Shown here in pieces: positions 1 through 7,533 of a DNA stretch of 25,250 nt. The notes under the pieces were generated by a model. It worked only from the letters and a program-made list of their open reading frames with translations. It did not search any database and had not been told where the DNA came from. Position 1 is the stretch's first letter. Every line of letters begins with the position of its first letter. This stretch comes from JACTUC01 sp964477685 (GTDB lineage Archaea; Thermoproteota; Methanomethylicia; Methanomethylicales; Methanomethylicaceae), in contig CAYZHK010000016.1 in the NCBI GenBank assembly GCA_964477685.1, forward strand, positions 1 to 25,250. Direction: 5' to 3'. The position numbers were made by a program, and so were the translations under genes.

Positions 1-29
1 TGGGCATTGCAATGAATGACGGAAAAAAC

Positions 30-1415
30 CTAACTACCGTTTGAATTGAACTTCTTCAGGACCACCTTTGTGTTGGTCTCAGTCACGCCCTTGATCACCC
101 GCAGCTGCTCCAGCACCTCGTTCATCTGACTTATGGAGTCCACATTGATGAGGGCTTCGATGTCAAAATCACCGCTGGTCTCCAGGACCTTCTCAACGCC
201 CTTTATCCACAGGACCCTGCGGGCGACTGCTGTGGTGTAGACGTTGGATTCGCATTTCACCATCACCAGCGCTTCGATCTTCTTGGGTATCTGGACCTCA
301 AGCCTCTTTCCTGTGGCCCTCTCGGCCAGTTCAAGAAGGTCGACATCCCTGTAGCTTCTTATCTCGGGCCGATCCTTGATGGCAGCGATGACTGTCATCA
401 GCTCATCATCATTCAGAGCCACACCCATTCTCTTCAGCCTGTCATCGACGGCCACCTTCCCAGAATACTTGCTGATAACGATCTCCCGCTGCCGCCCTAC
501 GATGTTGGGCGGGAAGGCCTCATAGGTCTGCGGGTCGAATATCACTGCGGCTGCATGGACGCCGCCCTTGTGGGAGAATGCATTCTCGCCCACAATGGGC
601 TGGACCGGCGAGATGGGGACCCCGCTGTACTTCTCCACCAGAAGGGATATCTCGGGTAGCTTCCCCAGGTTAACCGTGTCAATGCCCTTGAGCACCTTCA
701 GGGCTACCGCAAAGGGCTCCATGGGAGTTATGCCCGCCCTTTCACCAAGGCCATTCACCGTGGTATGGACGGCTGTTGCTCCGCCCTCAACGGCTGCGAG
801 CGCATTGGCAGTGGCCATCCCAAGATCATTGTGGCAGTGCGCATCCAGCTCCGCGTCCAGCCTTTCGGAGAACCACGAGAAGGTCTCCCGCATTGCTTCA
901 GGAGTCATTATGCCCACGGTGTCGGGGATGCTGATCCTATCTGCGCCAGCCTCGATGGCAGCCCTGCAGATCCGCACCACGAAATCGCGGTCCGCCCTCG
1001 TGCCGTCCTCTGCTGTGAATCTGACCTTCACCCCATGGTCACGTGCATGCTGAATGCTCTTGACCGCCGCCTCGATGGCCGTCTCCTCGGTCATCCTGAG
1101 GGACCTGAGCTTCATCTCGGTGACTCCAATGAAAATGGCAACCCTAGAGACGTTGGTTTGGAGTGCCGTATCGACATCCGATATCATGGCCCTGGAGTGG
1201 GCCAGTATCTCTGCGGAGGGCTTCTCGGCGCAGATCTTCTTGACGGCATCGGCCACATCCTTTGAAACCGCCGGATGCCCTGCCTCTATCATCGGGATAT
1301 TGGCATCGTCCAGCCCCAGCGCGATCTCAACTTTCTCCTCAATGCTGAAGGATACGCCGGGCGTCTGCTCCCCCTCCCTGAGGGTCGAATCCAAGATTAG
1401 CGTCTTTGCCAACAT
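30..1415 (-). CDS. Homocitrate / 2-isopropylmalate synthase family enzyme with C-terminal RAM domain
   Basis: Predicted 461-aa acyltransferase that condenses acetyl-CoA with a 2-oxo acid (2-oxoglutarate, 2-oxoisovalerate or pyruvate). The N-terminal TIM-barrel shows LDSTLREGEQTPG, HCHNDLGMATANA and GENAFSHKGGVHAAA, the substrate and metal motifs of the LeuA/HCS family. The last ~75 residues (about 383-457) do not look like the LeuA regulatory dimer domain. They read as an Lrp/AsnC-type RAM ligand-binding domain (IEALVMVKCESN, TSGDFDIEALINV). A C-terminal RAM domain is known in archaeal homocitrate synthases such as the Sulfolobus enzyme, where it mediates lysine feedback, so homocitrate synthase is favoured over LeuA or CimA. 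No lysine or leucine genes lie beside it to settle the substrate. ATG at 1415 is chosen because a TATA box centred near 1450 predicts a transcript start near 1424; the frame extends 18 codons further upstream, beyond that start. Confidence 0.85.
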   Translation of the reverse strand: MLAKTLILDSTLREGEQTPGVSFSIEEKVEIALGLDDANIPMIEAGHPAVSKDVADAVKKICAEKPSAEILAHSRAMISDVDTALQTNVSRVAIFIGVTEMKLRSLRMTEETAIEAAVKSIQHARDHGVKVRFTAEDGTRADRDFVVRICRAAIEAGADRISIPDTVGIMTPEAMRETFSWFSERLDAELDAHCHNDLGMATANALAAVEGGATAVHTTVNGLGERAGITPMEPFAVALKVLKGIDTVNLGKLPEISLLVEKYSGVPISPVQPIVGENAFSHKGGVHAAAVIFDPQTYEAFPPNIVGRQREIVISKYSGKVAVDDRLKRMGVALNDDELMTVIAAIKDRPEIRSYRDVDLLELAERATGKRLEVQIPKKIEALVMVKCESNVYTTAVARRVLWIKGVEKVLETSGDFDIEALINVDSISQMNEVLEQLRVIKGVTETNTKVVLKKFNSNGS

Positions 1416-1444
1416 GGACACCAGTACAAGGTATAAAATTCGAA

Positions 1445-1456
1445 CATTATATAAAC
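1445..1456 (-). promoter_or_regulatory. TATA box of the homocitrate synthase-type gene
   Basis: On the minus strand this reads GTTTATATAATG, a good archaeal box A. Its centre is about 35 bases from the ATG at 1415, predicting a leader of roughly 9 bases. This is position and motif evidence only. Confidence 0.6.
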
Positions 1457-1525
1457 TTTTTCGTCTCAATAATGCGTATTTTTTGCTTTTTTAATCTTAC
1501 CGCCACCATAAAAAGCAATAAAAAG

Positions 1526-1538
1526 TACGAATTTCGTA
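1526..1538. repeat. Short palindrome in the divergent intergenic region
   Basis: TACGAA-T-TTCGTA is a perfect 6-base-arm palindrome with one central base. It sits between the divergent promoters of the synthase gene and the HerA-like gene. It could be an operator, but in AT-rich DNA such a short palindrome may arise by chance. The rest of 1416-1629 holds the two TATA boxes, A/T-rich sequence and a purine run at 1554-1571. Confidence 0.3.
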
Positions 1539-1586
1539 TTAATTGCTGACATAGGGGGGAGGGGAGAGGAGAATGCCTCCGAATCT

Positions 1587-1597
1587 GTTATAAATAG
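1587..1597 (+). promoter_or_regulatory. TATA box of the HerA-like gene
   Basis: GTTATAAATAG, centred near 1592, predicts a transcript start near 1618. A GAGGT Shine-Dalgarno site (1618-1622) follows, seven bases before the TTG start at 1630. Confidence 0.5.
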
Positions 1598-1629
1598 TGG
1601 GTCCAGTATTCTAAAGAGAGGTCGAGCTT

Positions 1630-4600
1630 TTGTCCGCTCCAACTCCTGTGGGACTGATAGAGGGGGCCACGAGCACAGAGTCATTCACAATTGCCATCTC
1701 AAGGGATGGAATCGGCAAGAATGATTACCTTCAACTGGTCCACGAAGGCTCCAGCTTCCTGCTCATAGTGAAGGAAGTACGCAGGGTTGGTGATAAATCC
1801 CTTGGGAGCTGCATTATTGTTGGCAGACAGCCGAAGACGCCTTTCGTTCCCGGGGCAGAGGTCTATCCGGCGTCTGAGGAGACCCTCCGACGGGGCCTGG
1901 GTATGGAAACACGCGAGGCTGAGGGGCTCTACGTCGGGAATCTGAAGGGGACCCAACTCAGGGTATGGCTGCCGATAAGGAAACTAACAAGGCTCTTCGT
2001 TGTTGGCAAGCCAGGGGCTGGGAAGTCCTATACCATGGGCGTGATTGCAGAGGAACTCCTGAAGAAGGGCATACCGCTGGTGATCATCGACGCCCACGGT
2101 GAATATTCGAGCCTGAAGGTGCCAGCTGACATTAAGGACGGTTCACCGGTAAGCCCGAGCTCCTTCTCGGAGCAGATAATGGAGTTTGGGGAGATGGTCT
2201 TCAATCCCGGAGCCGACATCAACATTTCAGCCTTGGATGGCACAAGGGCAGAGGATATGGTCTGCCAGATGCAGTGCACCATCATCAACCTGAGGGGGCT
2301 CCCCCTGGAGAAGCAGCATTCAGTGGTTTCGAAGGTGCTGAAGCAGCTCCTCGAGGCAGCCATGCTGATGAAGATCCCGCCTTTTTACCTCGCCCTTGAT
2401 GAGGCCCATCTCTTCGCCGGAAGAAACAAGACCGGCGAACCTGATGTCCGCGAGACCCTGGAGGTCGTGAAGCGCTTCGCCCAAGAGGGGCGCAAGTTTG
2501 GCGCCAACCTGATCGTCCTCACCCAGCGGCCCCAGCTCCTCGACATGACCGTCAGAAGCCTTTCGGCCACCTGGATAATTCACCAACTCACCGACCCCAA
2601 CGACATCCGCATAGCCATGGAAAGCGGAGGCTTGGGGAAGGAGTGGGAGGGGGATATCAACTGGCTGGAGTCCGGGGATGCCATCGTGACGGGCGATGTT
2701 GTGGAGAGGATCCCGCTTCTGCTTAGGATCCGGCCTAGGGAGACCCGGCACGGAGCCCCCGGCTTCAACCCCCTCGACTTTGTATCGCCAGAGGAGAGGG
2801 AGAAGATGAGGAAAAGGATGGCGGCCCTGAAGGAAAGGCTGCTGGCCATCAAGGTAGCCTCCGGCGATGCCCGTCCCCTGCCCTTAACGCTGCCGTCCCT
2901 TTACCTCCCCGTTAGGACTGACGAGACCAGTGTCCTCGCTATACTGAAGGAGAAGCAGTCGCTGGACGGGATCGAACTCATCAGGTCAGAGCTCCGTTAT
3001 ATGCCCGCCCTATTTGCCGAAGTGACTGTGAATTCGGAAAGGAGCAACCCGGACATTGTCTTCAGCGAAAGGGTCAGGAGGCTTGTCCCGGCCGATGCTT
3101 CCGTTGCCTCCCTGGACTGGAGGCATGAATCTGCCTACCGCATGACGGCAGCCGAGGTGATGGACTACCCCCTCTCACCCACGCCATCTCGCACCGGCCG
3201 GCATGAGATCCCCACAAGCACACTGCTGGACCCCTCCGGTGTTGAAGGGCTTAAGGGGACCTTGAAAAATTATGTGGCCTCAAAGCTGACTCAGCCCATC
3301 TACCACAGCAAGGCACTGGACGAATATTCGCGCCCTGGCGAATCTCTGGACGTTTTCAAGTCCAGGCTAAGGGCAAAGCAGGAAGAGAGGTCTAGGGCAG
3401 GAGCTGCGGAGATTCGATCAAGGTTTGCGGCTTCAGTGGCAAAGATAAAGGAGCGATCCAAAGCTGACAGGGATGAATTGAACAGCAAGGAGAAGCTCCT
3501 TGGCGACATAAAGTCAGAGCTCAGGTCGATGGAGAGTGAGAAGGCGGATGCCGCAAAGGAGGGCCGCTCAACCCTTAAGCTCTCCTCCCAGATCCAGCTG
3601 CGGGAGGAGAGGTTGGCGAGGCTGGAGAGGGGAATCGCAGAGCTGAGCGATGGAATTGCGAAGGCCAGACGCGAGGAAGGGCAATTGGAAACAGAGATGC
3701 ACCGCGAGCTCTCCAGAACGGAACGCGAAAATGCGGCCCTGATGGAAGCACCGATCGACAGCATAATCTTCCAGCCAAGGACAGAGGAGATGGAAATTCA
3801 TGCCATGCAGCTGCTTTGGGTGCCTGTGATCGAAACCCTCTTCAGGGGCATCTTCGGGAAGACAAGCACCGACTTCAGATCGGAATGGAATGCGGTCAAT
3901 GGCCGCGCCGACCACGGCAGTTGTGCCGAATGCGGGGCATCCATATCCTCCCTTGACGGTGAGCTCTTCTGCTTTGTCTGCGGCAAGATGTTCTGCGACG
4001 GCCATCTCAGCGCCTGCGCTGTATGCCACAGGTCGGTCTGCAGGGATCACGGGAGAAAATGCGCGGATTGTGGCGCGACCATATGCATAGAGGAGGAGCC
4101 ACTGAAATGCGTAGCCTGCGGTGCTCTACTCTGCCCAGCCTGCGCCCGCCATTGCACCGACTGCGCAGACAAGGTCTACTGCAAAAGGCACATCACCGAA
4201 TGCGCTGTCTGCAGGAAGAAGTACTGCCCCGAGCACCTTGGGCTTCACATTAAATACTGCCAGAGGTGCGGGAAGGGCCTCTGTGTCAAGGAACAGGTCC
4301 TCTGCAAGGAATGCGGCAAGGTCTTCTGCAGCGCCGATTCGGTAATATGTTCTGCTTGCAGCAGCAGCATTTGCCAAGAGCATGCCCTTCGCTGCCCTGA
4401 CTGTGGAAAGGCCTACTGCAAGGATGAGGCATTCTACAAATGCAGGGAGTGCGGGAAAAAGGTATGCGCTGACTGTGTGACCTTCTGCTCAGTCTGTGGG
4501 GAGCCGATCTGCAATGCGCATGTCATTGTCTGCCCCAATTGCTCAAATAAGGTCTGCGCCGGGTGCATGGTCGAAACCAAGCGCCTGGGCATCTTCAAGA

Positions 4601-4632
4601 GGGCCCTCTGCAAGACCTGCGCAAGCAGATGA
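1630..4632 (+). CDS. HerA-like (DUF87) ATPase with coiled coil and multi-zinc C-terminal array
   Basis: A 1000-aa protein. Residues ~5-100 resemble the HAS-barrel of HerA helicases. The RecA-like ATPase follows, with Walker A GKPGAGKS at 126-133, the family motif VIIDAHGEYS near 151-160, Walker B LALDEAHLF with D257/E258, and LTQRPQ near 297. HerA family ATPases are hexameric DNA pumps working in end resection with NurA or in defence complexes; no NurA is present here. Residues ~580-710 are rich in K/E/R and leucine with heptad-like spacing, predicted coiled coil. From C765 to C997 the protein is an array of 18 CxxC pairs forming 13 consecutive units of C-x2-C-x4(5)-C-x2-[H/C/D/E], likely stacked zinc-binding knuckles. 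The length is about twice that of a plain HerA. The start is TTG with GAGGT seven bases upstream. The ATPase assignment is firm; the cellular role is unknown. Confidence 0.88.
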   Translation: MSAPTPVGLIEGATSTESFTIAISRDGIGKNDYLQLVHEGSSFLLIVKEVRRVGDKSLGSCIIVGRQPKTPFVPGAEVYPASEETLRRGLGMETREAEGLYVGNLKGTQLRVWLPIRKLTRLFVVGKPGAGKSYTMGVIAEELLKKGIPLVIIDAHGEYSSLKVPADIKDGSPVSPSSFSEQIMEFGEMVFNPGADINISALDGTRAEDMVCQMQCTIINLRGLPLEKQHSVVSKVLKQLLEAAMLMKIPPFYLALDEAHLFAGRNKTGEPDVRETLEVVKRFAQEGRKFGANLIVLTQRPQLLDMTVRSLSATWIIHQLTDPNDIRIAMESGGLGKEWEGDINWLESGDAIVTGDVVERIPLLLRIRPRETRHGAPGFNPLDFVSPEEREKMRKRMAALKERLLAIKVASGDARPLPLTLPSLYLPVRTDETSVLAILKEKQSLDGIELIRSELRYMPALFAEVTVNSERSNPDIVFSERVRRLVPADASVASLDWRHESAYRMTAAEVMDYPLSPTPSRTGRHEIPTSTLLDPSGVEGLKGTLKNYVASKLTQPIYHSKALDEYSRPGESLDVFKSRLRAKQEERSRAGAAEIRSRFAASVAKIKERSKADRDELNSKEKLLGDIKSELRSMESEKADAAKEGRSTLKLSSQIQLREERLARLERGIAELSDGIAKARREEGQLETEMHRELSRTERENAALMEAPIDSIIFQPRTEEMEIHAMQLLWVPVIETLFRGIFGKTSTDFRSEWNAVNGRADHGSCAECGASISSLDGELFCFVCGKMFCDGHLSACAVCHRSVCRDHGRKCADCGATICIEEEPLKCVACGALLCPACARHCTDCADKVYCKRHITECAVCRKKYCPEHLGLHIKYCQRCGKGLCVKEQVLCKECGKVFCSADSVICSACSSSICQEHALRCPDCGKAYCKDEAFYKCRECGKKVCADCVTFCSVCGEPICNAHVIVCPNCSNKVCAGCMVETKRLGIFKRALCKTCASR
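3970..4566 (+). repeat. 111-residue internal duplication within the zinc array
   Basis: Units 1-6 of the cysteine array (residues 781-869) align with units 8-13 (residues 892-979). Cysteine spacing is nearly identical and the offset is 111 residues, slipping to 110 after one extra residue in unit 5. The order of the fourth ligand also matches in part: units 2-4 give H, E, C and units 9-11 give H, E, C. Paired examples are CFVCGKMFC with CKECGKVFC, and CADCGATIC with CPDCGKAYC. Unit 7 acts as the linker. Confidence 0.75.
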
Positions 4633-4633
4633 G

Positions 4634-4662
4634 GGCAGGGCCGCAGGTGAAAAAGGCCTGCC
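4634..4662. terminator. Hairpin between convergent genes
   Basis: GGCAGG-G-CC pairs with GGCCTGCC, giving an 8-bp stem with a one-base bulge and a 12-base loop containing an A-run. It lies in the 44-base gap between the stop of the HerA-like gene and the stop of the convergent cupin gene, so it may end or stabilise one or both transcripts. There is no strong T-run after the stem. Confidence 0.35.
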
Positions 4663-4676
4663 ATGCAGTTCTACTC

Positions 4677-5027
4677 CTATGCTGACCTTATCATGACAAG
4701 GAGCATCTTGAACCGTCCGAACGCCTTGAGGGCATGGGGCTTGTTGGCGGGCATTATGGTCATCTCGCCGGCTTTAACACGGATCGGCTTGGACGCTATT
4801 GTTATCTCCACCTCCCCATCGATAACTGAAACCAATGCGTCATAGGGAGTGGTATGCTCGCTGAGCCCCTGGCCCTCATCGAACGCAAAGAGCGTGACTG
4901 TCCCAGCAGTCTTGTCCAGAAGGGTCCTGCTGACGACAGCGCCCTTCTGGTATTCGACCAGGCTGGCTGTTTGCGATACCTTGGAGAGTAGGTCCTCATG
5001 GGATTCTGTTTTTTTTACAGACTTCAT
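4677..5027 (-). CDS. Small single-domain cupin protein
   Basis: A 116-aa cupin_2-type beta-barrel. Cupin motif 1 is visible as EGQGLSEHTTPYDA followed by VIDGEVEI. Motif 2 is GEMTIMPANKPHALKA. The usual HxH pair of motif 1 is reduced to one histidine, and Asp replaces the customary Glu. Metal binding would therefore rely on the motif 1 His and the motif 2 His. Many such stand-alone cupins have no known substrate, and none can be named here. The start is ATG at 5027 with a strong GAGGTAG Shine-Dalgarno (5035-5041). The gene is divergent from the CooS gene and appears to share its TATA region, which suggests coupled expression. Confidence 0.8.
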   Translation of the reverse strand: MKSVKKTESHEDLLSKVSQTASLVEYQKGAVVSRTLLDKTAGTVTLFAFDEGQGLSEHTTPYDALVSVIDGEVEITIASKPIRVKAGEMTIMPANKPHALKAFGRFKMLLVMIRSA

Positions 5028-5060
5028 TATTGGCTACCTCAGGATACCATCGAAGTGCCC

Positions 5061-5071
5061 ATATTTATATG
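5061..5071. promoter_or_regulatory. Shared near-palindromic TATA element between cupin and CooS genes
   Basis: ATATTTATATG reads as a TATA box on both strands. On the plus strand its centre (~5067) is 27 bases from the CooS ATG at 5094, implying a leaderless CooS mRNA; no Shine-Dalgarno precedes that ATG. On the minus strand it predicts a start near 5040, just before the cupin Shine-Dalgarno. Confidence 0.5.
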
Positions 5072-5093
5072 AAACGACTGCGAATTTTCACCC

Positions 5094-6980
5094 ATGGAGC
5101 CAAGAATAAGCGCTCACGAATCGGTTAGGGCAATGTATGAAAAGCTGAAGAAGGATGGCTTGACCACTGTCTGGGACCGGTGGGCGGCCCAGGAGCAGGT
5201 CCGGTGTAAATCCTTCTGTGCCAAGGGCCTCAGCTGCCAATTCTGCAGCAACGGCCCCTGCCGGATAATACCCGGGAAGCTGGAGCGGGGGACCTGCGGT
5301 ATGGACGGCGACGGAATGGCCATACGCTATATGCTCCTCCGGAATGCCATGGGCCTCTCCACCTACACCTACCATGCCAGGGAAGTGGCATTGACCCTCA
5401 TTGCCACGGGAGAAGGCAGGACTCCATACACAATCCGCGACGAGGGGAAGCTAAGGCTCCTGGCAGGCGCCCTCGGTCTTAATCCCTCAGACCCTGTGAA
5501 GAAGCTGGCTTTGGAAGTCGGTAGGGAGATAATGGAGCAGATCAACAGCAGCCCGCGGCAGGGCCTGAAGATAATAGCCAAATTTGCCAGTCCAGGGAGG
5601 ATCGACCTCTGGAAGAGGATGGGCATACTGCCGGGCGGTCCCGCCAATGAGCAGATAGACGCCATCTCGCACTGCTTCACAAACGTTGATGGAGACTATG
5701 TTTCGCTGGCAAAGACGGCTCTGAGGCTCAGCCTCTCCTGCATATATGGCTCGCTGATTCCCTTGGAATATGGCCAGGACATACTCTTCGGAACGCCAAA
5801 GCCCCATCCAATGAATTTTGACCTTGCCCTGCTGAACCCTGGATATGTCAACATCGCTGTCAATGGCCACGAGCCCTTCATAGGGATGGCCCTGATAGGG
5901 CACTGCAGCGATCCCAAGGTCCAAGAGGAGGCCATCCGGGCCGGAGCCAAGGGCATTCGGGTGATAGGGTCCATCGAGACAGGTCAGGAAATCCTGCAGC
6001 GGGAGGAGATGAGCCCTGTATTCGTGGGCATGACAGGGAACTGGCTCTCCATTGAGCCCCTCATCGCCACAGAGTCGATTGACCTCTTTGCCATGGACAT
6101 GAACTGCTGTCCGCCTTCACTCGAGCTCTATGCCAAAAAATATCTCACGACTTTCGTTTCAGTCTCTCCGCTTGTCAACATCCCCGGCATTGAGAAGCAT
6201 GTGGACTACAGGCCTGAGGAGGTATCTATCCAGGCAGCCCGGCTCGCATCCATGGCGATTGACAACTTCAGGGCACGGAAGGGACGGGGCGTCCGGATCA
6301 GCCAACCCCCCCAGCATGCGGTGGTCGGGTTCTCCATGGAATCCATCATCGATGCACTTGGCGGATCCGTCGCGCCTCTCGTTGACGCCATTAAAACTGG
6401 CAAGATCAAAGGGATAGTGGCCCTCATTTCATGCACTACCCTAGGCAATGGCCCACAGGACGTTCCCACCATTACCATGGCCAAGGAATTGATAAAGAGG
6501 GACATCCTGGTCCTGTCAATGGGCTGCGGCAATGCCGCAGTGCAGTTGGGTGGCCTCTGCACAAAAGAGGCAAGGGAACTGGCCGGAGAAGGGCTCCGAT
6601 CGGTCTGCACTGCCCTTGGGGTTCCTCCGGTACTCTCTTTCGGAACCTGCAGCGATACCGGGAGGGTATCCGTGCTCGTTACTGCTATAGCCAATGCCTT
6701 GGGCGTTGATGTCCCTCAGCTGCCAATAGCCGTCACAGCCCCCCAGTACATGGAACAGAAGGCCACAATAGACGCGGTCTTCGCTCTGGCCTTTGGGACG
6801 TTCACCCATGTCTCCCCAACACCACCGCTCGTTGGTGGGGCGCGGCTTATGAAGCTCCTAAGCTCTGACCTTGAGGGTCTCACCGGCGGCAAGCTCTACC
6901 TGGAGGATGACATGAAGAAGGCTGCGGATGTCATTGAGGGACACATAGCGGCCAAACGGGTGTCGCTGGGCATAGGGTGA
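5094..6980 (+). CDS. cooS: Divergent anaerobic carbon monoxide dehydrogenase catalytic subunit (CooS-like)
   Basis: A 628-aa member of the homodimeric Ni-Fe CO dehydrogenase family (CO + H2O to CO2 + 2 e- + 2 H+). Cysteines for the B cluster are in place: C48, C51, C56, C68. Of the six C-cluster ligands known from Carboxydothermus CODH-II, five are recognisable: H259 (NGHEP), C338 (DMNCCPPS), C447 (LISC), C478 (SMGCG) and C519 (GTCSDTGR). The sixth, normally the second Cys of a G-x-CCTGNE motif, is replaced: the sequence is VIGSIETGQE, with Glu295 at that place. The D-cluster cysteine just before C48 is Ser47; C38 and C42 lie upstream with altered spacing. No cooF, cooC, hydrogenase or acetyl-CoA synthase gene lies nearby. 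The fold and family are secure. CO oxidation is uncertain, and the protein may be a hydroxylamine-reductase-like or otherwise repurposed relative. Confidence 0.85.
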   Translation: MEPRISAHESVRAMYEKLKKDGLTTVWDRWAAQEQVRCKSFCAKGLSCQFCSNGPCRIIPGKLERGTCGMDGDGMAIRYMLLRNAMGLSTYTYHAREVALTLIATGEGRTPYTIRDEGKLRLLAGALGLNPSDPVKKLALEVGREIMEQINSSPRQGLKIIAKFASPGRIDLWKRMGILPGGPANEQIDAISHCFTNVDGDYVSLAKTALRLSLSCIYGSLIPLEYGQDILFGTPKPHPMNFDLALLNPGYVNIAVNGHEPFIGMALIGHCSDPKVQEEAIRAGAKGIRVIGSIETGQEILQREEMSPVFVGMTGNWLSIEPLIATESIDLFAMDMNCCPPSLELYAKKYLTTFVSVSPLVNIPGIEKHVDYRPEEVSIQAARLASMAIDNFRARKGRGVRISQPPQHAVVGFSMESIIDALGGSVAPLVDAIKTGKIKGIVALISCTTLGNGPQDVPTITMAKELIKRDILVLSMGCGNAAVQLGGLCTKEARELAGEGLRSVCTALGVPPVLSFGTCSDTGRVSVLVTAIANALGVDVPQLPIAVTAPQYMEQKATIDAVFALAFGTFTHVSPTPPLVGGARLMKLLSSDLEGLTGGKLYLEDDMKKAADVIEGHIAAKRVSLGIG

Positions 6981-6992
6981 ATGCGGCGGCAG

Positions 6993-7403
6993 CTAGGAGA
7001 GGTGCCTCAGATCGACAGCTATGGCATCCTTGTTCTCCAGCACCCTCCTCCTTATCTCCTCAGGATCCCTGCTTGATTGGCTGAAATCTGCAATGACCAT
7101 CCATTCGGCCAGTTCCCCCTTCTTCATGGTCCTGGAGGTGGATGAGAGAAGATCCACACTCAGCTCACTGAGTGTTCTGGCAACCCTGGCCAGCGCACCG
7201 GGTCTGTCCTGAATGCGCATCCTCACCTCCACAAGCTTTGCCTTGGCGCCCGCGAATAGGCCGATGCTGATGGCCCTCTCCTCCCTGTTTATCCTTATGG
7301 CCGCATAGGCCCCCTCCCTAATTCCCAAGTCCCCGCGCATGTAGGCGGGTATGGTGACCCTTCCCTTGGAGTCTACCCTCACAATCTCCTGGTCATTTAC
7401 CAT
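6993..7403 (-). CDS. AbrB/SpoVT-type DNA-binding domain fused to an ACT domain
   Basis: A ~136-aa putative ligand-responsive transcription regulator. Residues ~4-45 match the swapped-hairpin AbrB fold (VRVDSKGRVTIPAYMRGDLGI). Residues ~57-115 match an ACT domain (VEVRMRIQDRPGALARVARTLSEL, split by the usual G-A-L turn). ACT domains usually bind amino acids or other small metabolites at a dimer interface, so an effector-gated AbrB regulator is inferred. The gene converges on the CooS gene with a 12-base gap and is divergent from Alba. ATG at 7403 is preferred; a GTG at 7412 in the same frame would add three residues. An A/T-rich stretch at 7432-7440 could be its TATA box and would place the transcript start near 7410. 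Confidence 0.8.
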   Translation of the reverse strand: MVNDQEIVRVDSKGRVTIPAYMRGDLGIREGAYAAIRINREERAISIGLFAGAKAKLVEVRMRIQDRPGALARVARTLSELSVDLLSSTSRTMKKGELAEWMVIADFSQSSRDPEEIRRRVLENKDAIAVDLRHLS

Positions 7404-7465
7404 GACTCCCACTAATGTCCCACATGGTTCTTATTTTTTTCCATACCGACCCTCTGATGTCAGAA

Positions 7466-7478
7466 TATCTTAAATAGC
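7466..7478 (+). promoter_or_regulatory. Probable TATA box of the Alba gene
   Basis: TATCTTAAATAGC, centred near 7473, predicts a start near 7499 and a 35-base leader. The leader contains a full GGAGGTGA Shine-Dalgarno at 7520-7527, six bases before the GTG start. Confidence 0.45.
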
Positions 7479-7533
7479 ATGTGGGTGCTAGTCATATCTC
7501 GCACCTGTACTTTGCGTTCGGAGGTGAATCATC

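Noticed and set aside
1630..4632. HerA-NurA end-resection operon
   Set aside because: No nurA, mre11 or rad50 gene is adjacent; the gene appears to be alone on its transcript.
5094..6980. Reading the CooS-like gene as part of an acetyl-CoA synthase/CODH complex (CdhA)
   Set aside because: The length (628 aa) and cysteine layout fit the homodimeric CooS type, CdhA is longer with extra ferredoxin-like cysteines, and no cdhB-E genes are present.
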